DNA from: Alphaproteobacteria bacterium
GTDB lineage: Bacteria; Pseudomonadota; Alphaproteobacteria; UBA828
Reading direction: 5' to 3'
Length of the DNA stretch: 64,000 bases
Assembly: GCA_022820945.1 (NCBI GenBank)
Contig: JAJEEP010000049.1
Span: 62,001-126,000 of the forward strand
Within the stretch, counting starts at the first letter, position 1. Each line of letters begins with the position of its first letter. Positions 60,309 to 64,000 of the stretch are shown in pieces. The position numbers were made by a program, and so were the translations under genes. Below the pieces are notes generated by a model, which saw only the letters and a list, made by a program, of their open reading frames with translations, was not told the DNA's origin and did no database searches.

Positions 60309-60397
60309 CGGCAATTCCACGAACGACCGCCATTGCTGGCAGTTTGACGCAGCCCGCAGGGTGCCCATGATGGCGGGGCGGGAGGAGCGGGGGCGAC

Positions 60398-61270
60398 ATG
60401 GTCTACGACGAGCCGGTCTTCAAGACGCTGGGCGATACCGCCATCAACGTCGAGTTCGGCGACGAATCGAGCATCCCCATCAACTTCCGCATCCTGGCGC
60501 TCGACTTCGCGCTCCGCGAGCACCCGCCCAGGGGGCTGGTTGAGACCAACCCGCAGGTGCGCACCCTCGGCCTCGTCTTCGACCCGCTCGCCACCACGCG
60601 CGCGCACATCGTCGACCACGTGAAGGCACTGATCGCCGCCCAGGGCACGGTCGAGACCCTGCCGAGCCGCCGCGTGATCATCCCGGCGCTTTACGACGAC
60701 CCCTGGTCGCGCGAGTGCGCCGAGGCCTTCGGCGTGCGCAACAACATCGAGTACATCGCCGAGTTCAACGACATGACGGTGGCGCAGGTCATCGAGACCC
60801 ACACCGGCTGCGACTACTGGGTCACCGGCGTGGGCTTCGTCCCCGGCGCCTTCATGTCCTACGCCATGGACCCCGGGAAGCGCTTCGGCGCGCCGCTCTA
60901 TCGCACGCCCCGCACCTGGACCCACGCCAGGCTGCTAAATTTCGGCGGGCTCACCTCCACCATCTATCCGATCCGGATACCGGGCGGCGGCCAGCTCTTC
61001 GGCCGCACCCCTATCGAAATCTTCGACCTCAGGGAGATCAGCCCGGCCTTCGCCGACGGCCCGGTGCTCGCCCGCGCCGGCGACCGGCACCGCTACGAAT
61101 CGATTGGGCGCGAGGAGTACGACGCGATCCGCGCCGAGGTCGAGGCCGGCACCTACGCGTACCGGGTCGAGGAGGACACCTTCGATTGCACAGGCTACGA
61201 GGCCTGGCTCGCCGAGACCGGGGAGCCGGCGGAGAAGCACGACCCCGAGAGCACATGGGGGCCGTTCTGA
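60398..61270 (+). CDS. pxpB: 5-oxoprolinase subunit B
   Basis: 290 residues, carboxyltransferase-domain subunit C/D (KipI family). Motifs: LGDTAINVEFGD, IPALYDDPWSRECAEAFG, HTGCDYWVTGVGFVPGAFMSYAMD and the C-terminal extension to WGPF. With PxpC and PxpA it hydrolyses 5-oxoproline to glutamate at the cost of ATP. The stop codon shares its last base with the ATG of pxpC (TGATG at 61268-61272). At about 290 residues it is longer than E. coli PxpB because of a C-terminal extension. Confidence 0.88.
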   Translation: MVYDEPVFKTLGDTAINVEFGDESSIPINFRILALDFALREHPPRGLVETNPQVRTLGLVFDPLATTRAHIVDHVKALIAAQGTVETLPSRRVIIPALYDDPWSRECAEAFGVRNNIEYIAEFNDMTVAQVIETHTGCDYWVTGVGFVPGAFMSYAMDPGKRFGAPLYRTPRTWTHARLLNFGGLTSTIYPIRIPGGGQLFGRTPIEIFDLREISPAFADGPVLARAGDRHRYESIGREEYDAIRAEVEAGTYAYRVEEDTFDCTGYEAWLAETGEPAEKHDPESTWGPF

Positions 61271-62550
61271 TGCCAGCCCGGAAATCTCACCAAGATCATG
61301 GTCTGCGCGACACTGTCCGGCCGAGAGGGCAGGAAAGGCGCGCAGCGCGATGTGGGACATCGGGCAAGCGGCTTGACGAACGCTCTCGGTTGGACAGTGT
61401 CGCCCTTCGGGTCGTGCTCAGGCGCCCATCCGCGGCGTCGCGGGCCTCAACCGTAGTCCCTGCTACGCCCGTCGGCCCGCTCCTGGCGGAACGAACGCCT
61501 GGGCGCGACGCAGGCCGTGATCCTGGTGGGATTTCCGGGCTCGAGGTCATCGACGGCGGCCTGCGCACCACGGTCCAGGACATGGGGCGGCGCGGCGGCC
61601 AGGCTTTGGGGATTCCACCCTCCGGCGCGCAGGACGGCTTCGCGCTCCGGATCGCCAATCTGCTGGTCGGCAACGCGCCCGGAGGGCCGCTGGTGGTGCG
61701 CGACGATCCCGGCGCGGCGGGCTTCGAAATGACTCTCGGCCGGTTGAAGCTCCGGGCGCTTGAGGACCAGGTGCTGGCGCTCACCGGCGCGGACACGGGC
61801 GCGACCGTGGACGGCGAGGCGGTGCCCTGCTGGTCGAGCTTCGTCCTGCGCGAAGGCCAGACGCTCGCCTGTGGTCTGGCGCAGAGCGGCGCACGCGCCT
61901 ACCTCGCGGTTCACGGCGGCATCGATGTGCCGCTCTACCGGGGCAGCCGCGCCACCCATGTCAGCGGCGGCTTCGGCGGGCTGGAGGGGCGCCCGCTCGC
62001 GAAAGGCGACCGCCTGCCGGTCGGTGCGGCGACGGCAGCGGCGGCGGACCTTGCCGGGCGCCGGCTGCGGCCCGATCTGGTTCCGGCCTATGCGCCACCC
62101 ATGCAGGTGCGCACGGTCGCCGGGCCCGAGGAGCATCATTTCACCGCCGAGAGCGTCGAGGCCTTCTACGCCACCGGATGGAAGCTCAACCCCAAGGCGG
62201 ACCGCACGGGGATGCGCTTCATCGGCCCGGAGCTCTCCTTCAGGCCGGGGCGCCCGCACTACCTGATCGAGGACGCGGGCAAGGATCCCTCCAACATCGT
62301 CATCGACCCCGGCGCGCCGGTGGGTACCGTGCAGGTGCCCTCGGGCGTCGAGCCGATCGTGCTCTGCGTCGATTCGCCCAGCATCGGCGGCTATGCGCGG
62401 ATCGCCATCGTGATCACCACCGACATGGCGCGCGTCGGGCAGGTCCGCCCCTTCGAGGAGACGCGCTTCGTCCGCATCTCGCACGAGGACGCGGTGACGG
62501 CGCTCGCGGCGCAGGAAGCACTGATCGCGGACCCGGACATCATCATCTGA
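61270..62550 (+). CDS. pxpC: 5-oxoprolinase subunit C, with an 89-codon palindromic insertion near its start
   Basis: 426 residues as read. From residue about 92 it is a regular PxpC/KipA: GLEVIDGGLRTTVQDMGRRGGQALGIPPSGAQDGFALRIANLLVGN, AYLAVHGGIDVP, SRATHVSGGFGGLEGRPL, and PGAPVGTVQVPSGVEPIVL. Between the initiating Met-Pro and this region lies an Arg-rich, unrelated 89-codon stretch encoded exactly by the element at 61275-61541 (267 bp, no stop in frame). Deleting it on paper gives MPEVIDGGLRTTVQ, a normal N-terminus. No ATG occurs in frame between the element and the conserved part; one GTG and one TTG lie inside the element. The protein may be made with the extension, or the mRNA processed. 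Confidence 0.85.
   Translation: MPARKSHQDHGLRDTVRPRGQERRAARCGTSGKRLDERSRLDSVALRVVLRRPSAASRASTVVPATPVGPLLAERTPGRDAGRDPGGISGLEVIDGGLRTTVQDMGRRGGQALGIPPSGAQDGFALRIANLLVGNAPGGPLVVRDDPGAAGFEMTLGRLKLRALEDQVLALTGADTGATVDGEAVPCWSSFVLREGQTLACGLAQSGARAYLAVHGGIDVPLYRGSRATHVSGGFGGLEGRPLAKGDRLPVGAATAAAADLAGRRLRPDLVPAYAPPMQVRTVAGPEEHHFTAESVEAFYATGWKLNPKADRTGMRFIGPELSFRPGRPHYLIEDAGKDPSNIVIDPGAPVGTVQVPSGVEPIVLCVDSPSIGGYARIAIVITTDMARVGQVRPFEETRFVRISHEDAVTALAAQEALIADPDIII
61275..61541 (+). mobile_element. 267-bp multi-stem palindromic element inserted in pxpC
   Basis: The ends are 33-bp inverted repeats: 61275-61307 pairs with 61509-61541, only 4 mismatches, all transitions, three of which are G-U pairs in the sense RNA. 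Inside, 61307-61327 pairs with 61383-61403 (21 bp, two G-U pairs) and encloses CGATGT-GGG-ACATCG (61348-61362). The right half holds 61416-61424/61496-61504 (9 bp), within it 61440-61446/61474-61480 (7 bp) and CGTAG-TCCCTG-CTACG (61452-61467). Length is a multiple of three. It has no coding capacity of its own. It looks like a MITE or a protein-tolerated palindromic repeat comparable in concept to Rickettsia palindromic elements; a processed RNA cannot be excluded. Confidence 0.85.
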
Positions 62551-62575
62551 ACGCCAGCAACTCGGGGGGCAAGAC

Positions 62576-63352
62576 ATGCAACGAGCGATGGACATCAACA
62601 GCGATGTCGGCGAGAGCTTCGGCAACTACTCCTTCGGCGCCGACGCCGAGATCATTCCGAGTCTTTCATCGGTCAACGTGGCCTGCGGTTTCCACGCGGG
62701 CGATCCGGTGCACATGGAACGCACGGTGACGCTGGCCAAGGAGAACGACGTCGCCGTCGGCGTGCACTGGGGCCTGCCGGACGTCAACGGCTTCGGCCGG
62801 CGCGAGATGAAGATCTCGACCGACGAGGCGCGCTGCCTCACGCTCTACCAGATCGGCGCGCTGCGGCAGATCGCGTCATCGGTGGGCGCCACCATCGACC
62901 ACCTGGTCCCCCACGGCGCGCTCTACCCGATGCTGGCGCGGGACGAGAAGATCGGCGGCGCCATGGTCGATGCGATCAACAGCGTGGGCGAGCCCTGGGT
63001 GCTCTACTGGCCGACGCCGCTGGAGCGGCACCGCTTCTACGAGATCGCCGGACGCGAGGGGATCCCCATCGTCCACGAGATCTGCATCGACCTGGACTAT
63101 CGTGCCGACGGTTCGCTGATCGTGGAGCGGATCAAGCAGGCCAGGGATCCGAGTTACATCGCCGACCGGGTGCAGCGCTTCGTCGAGGAGGGCAAGCTCG
63201 GCACCGTCGACGACACCGACCTGGAGTTCGAGGCGCAGGCGATCCTGCTCCATGGCGACGGCCCCAACGCGACCGAGGTGGTGAGCGCGGTGCGGACCAC
63301 GCTCGAGCGCATGCAGGTCGCGGTCCAGCCCGCCAGCACCCTCGTGCATTGA
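62576..63352 (+). CDS. pxpA: 5-oxoprolinase subunit A (LamB/YcsF family)
   Basis: 258 residues. MDINSDVGESFGNYSFGADAEIIPSLSSVNVACGFHAGDP, VNGFGRREM, HLVPHGALYPM and ILLHGDGPNATEV are the family motifs. Third subunit of the pxpBCA operon, 25 bp after pxpC, with AACTCGGGGGGC as a possible ribosome site. In contrast to the lone paralogue at 46.6 kb it has its partners. Gene order B-C-A. Confidence 0.88.
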   Translation: MQRAMDINSDVGESFGNYSFGADAEIIPSLSSVNVACGFHAGDPVHMERTVTLAKENDVAVGVHWGLPDVNGFGRREMKISTDEARCLTLYQIGALRQIASSVGATIDHLVPHGALYPMLARDEKIGGAMVDAINSVGEPWVLYWPTPLERHRFYEIAGREGIPIVHEICIDLDYRADGSLIVERIKQARDPSYIADRVQRFVEEGKLGTVDDTDLEFEAQAILLHGDGPNATEVVSAVRTTLERMQVAVQPASTLVH

Positions 63353-63383
63353 GCGGCCGCCCCAAGCTTTCAGAATCAAAAAA

Positions 63384-63413
63384 CCCCGGCGCCCGCAGTC
63401 CTGGGCGCCGGGG
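63384..63413 (-). terminator. Intrinsic terminator of the amidase gene
   Basis: CCCCGGCGCCC (63384-63394) pairs perfectly with 63403-63413 around an 8-nt loop; on the minus strand it is followed by TTTTTTGATTC. It also separates the gene from pxpA. Confidence 0.9.
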
Positions 63414-63422
63414 TCCGAAAAA

Positions 63423-63441
63423 GCTTCAGAGAGCCTGAAGC
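63423..63441 (-). terminator. Second, tandem terminator hairpin of the amidase gene
   Basis: GCTTCAG (63423-63429) pairs perfectly with CTGAAGC (63435-63441), loop 5 nt; on the minus strand TTTTT follows. It lies just after the stop codon and upstream of the stronger terminator at 63384-63413. Confidence 0.65.
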
Positions 63442-63453
63442 GGGGTTCGCCCC

Positions 63454-64000
63454 CTACTCCGCCGCCATCTTCTGCGGCTGGGGAATACCGTCGATGGGGC
63501 AGCCCGTGACGCCGATGGAATCGCGGGTGATGGATTCGACCATCTGCTGGGCCCGGCGCGGGTCCTCGACCCAGGTGCGGTAGAAGTCGAACGGGCACTC
63601 GGCCACGCCCTTGTCGCCGTCGCCCGAGGCATAGACGCCCGTGTAGCCCCGGTGCATCAGCTTGAAGAGGTGGTTCTGCGCCTGATCGTTGGCCCGAGCA
63701 TCGCGAATCTGCGACACGGAGAGCTGTGCGTATTGGATGCCGTACTCCTCCTCGCCGCACTCGCCCAGGGTCCGGCCGTCGAAGCCGATGATCCCCGAGT
63801 GGCCGAAGTAGGTGTAGACGCCGTCGTTGCCGGCGGCGTTGGCGACCGCCACGTAGCAGCAGTTGGACCAGGCCATCGCCTTCGCCATCATGATCTGCTG
63901 GTCCTTCGCCGGGTACATGTAGCCCTGGCAGCGGACGATCAGCTCGGCGCCCTTGACCGCGCAGTCGCGCCAGATCTCGGGATAGTTGCCGTCGTCGCAG
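63454..64000 (-). CDS. amiE: Aliphatic amidase, C-terminal part
   Basis: The gene enters from beyond the window end; about 181 C-terminal residues are present in a frame whose first full codon is at 63997-63999. That codon is the catalytic Cys ([10 protein letters not shown]), followed by [22 protein letters not shown] and then [79 protein letters not shown]. This is the nitrilase-superfamily amidase that hydrolyses short aliphatic amides such as acetamide; the related formamidase AmiF is less similar. Two terminators follow. Confidence 0.9.
   Translation of the reverse strand, partial: CDDGNYPEIWRDCAVKGAELIVRCQGYMYPAKDQQIMMAKAMAWSNCCYVAVANAAGNDGVYTYFGHSGIIGFDGRTLGECGEEEYGIQYAQLSVSQIRDARANDQAQNHLFKLMHRGYTGVYASGDGDKGVAECPFDFYRTWVEDPRRAQQMVESITRDSIGVTGCPIDGIPQPQKMAAE

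Noticed and set aside
61501-61560. Start of pxpC just after the palindromic element
   Set aside because: No ATG, GTG or TTG in frame between the end of the element and the conserved GLEVIDGG, so a downstream start there is not available.
1-64000. CRISPR arrays, tRNA, rRNA, prophage or complete insertion sequence
   Set aside because: No regularly spaced direct repeats, no tRNA- or rRNA-like sequence and no transposase or integrase gene were seen.

Overview
The window is G+C-rich, densely coding bacterial chromosome with short intergenic gaps and many 4-base ATGA overlaps. The gene content (xthA-erpA pair, a BacA/SbmA-type transporter, hopanoid genes, many amino-acid and osmolyte catabolism genes, a pyridoxamine-pyruvate transaminase close to the rhizobial enzyme) points to an alphaproteobacterium, probably a Rhodospirillales-like, possibly marine, heterotroph. 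This is inference from protein resemblance. No rRNA, tRNA, CRISPR array or complete insertion sequence was seen.

Layout. 1-11 kb: end of a molybdenum hydroxylase subunit, then small housekeeping and stress genes (amidotransferase, 2OG oxygenase, retropepsin-like protease, M19 dipeptidase homologue, glyoxalase-fold protein, GFA protein, xthA, erpA, SbmA-like transporter, class IV aminotransferase, spondin-domain and OsmC proteins). 11-16 kb: RND pump and adaptor. 16-24 kb: amidase, a DUF1989-GcvT fusion and a complete betaine/proline-type ABC transporter with a double permease. 24-29 kb: TorR, TorS and TorT, a trimethylamine N-oxide sensing system without its reductase. 29-31.4 kb: HNH nuclease, glyoxalase II-like hydrolase and a HEPN/MNT toxin-antitoxin pair. 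31.4-35.4 kb: acyl-CoA degradation genes (dehydratase, enoyl-CoA hydratase, two acyl-CoA dehydrogenase subunits). 35.7-41.9 kb: a LacI-controlled sugar-acid cluster with a D-apionate-lactonase-like protein. 42.3-51 kb: NAD-kinase-like protein, split glycine decarboxylase GcvPA/GcvPB, a lone PxpA homologue, aminotransferases and ppaT. 51-58 kb: dxs, squalene-hopene cyclase, hpnG, hpnH and ispH, i.e. isoprenoid precursor supply plus hopanoid side-chain assembly. 58-60.3 kb: an orphan Mu gp27-like gene, cutA, and a VapBC-type module with a second antitoxin. 60.4-63.4 kb: pxpB-pxpC-pxpA, the three-part 5-oxoprolinase. 63.5 kb to the end: the C-terminal part of an aliphatic amidase.

A theme running through the window is import and breakdown of small nitrogen compounds: betaine-like osmolytes, TMAO sensing, glycine cleavage, 5-oxoproline, vitamin B6 amines and short amides.

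The most unusual object is a 267-bp palindromic, multi-stem element at 61275-61541. It sits in frame inside codon 2 of pxpC; removing it on paper restores a normal PxpC N-terminus. Next is a dispersed repeat family: two short copies (about 0.8 kb and 35.5 kb) share both their ends with a longer copy at 58.2-58.7 kb that encloses the gp27-like gene.
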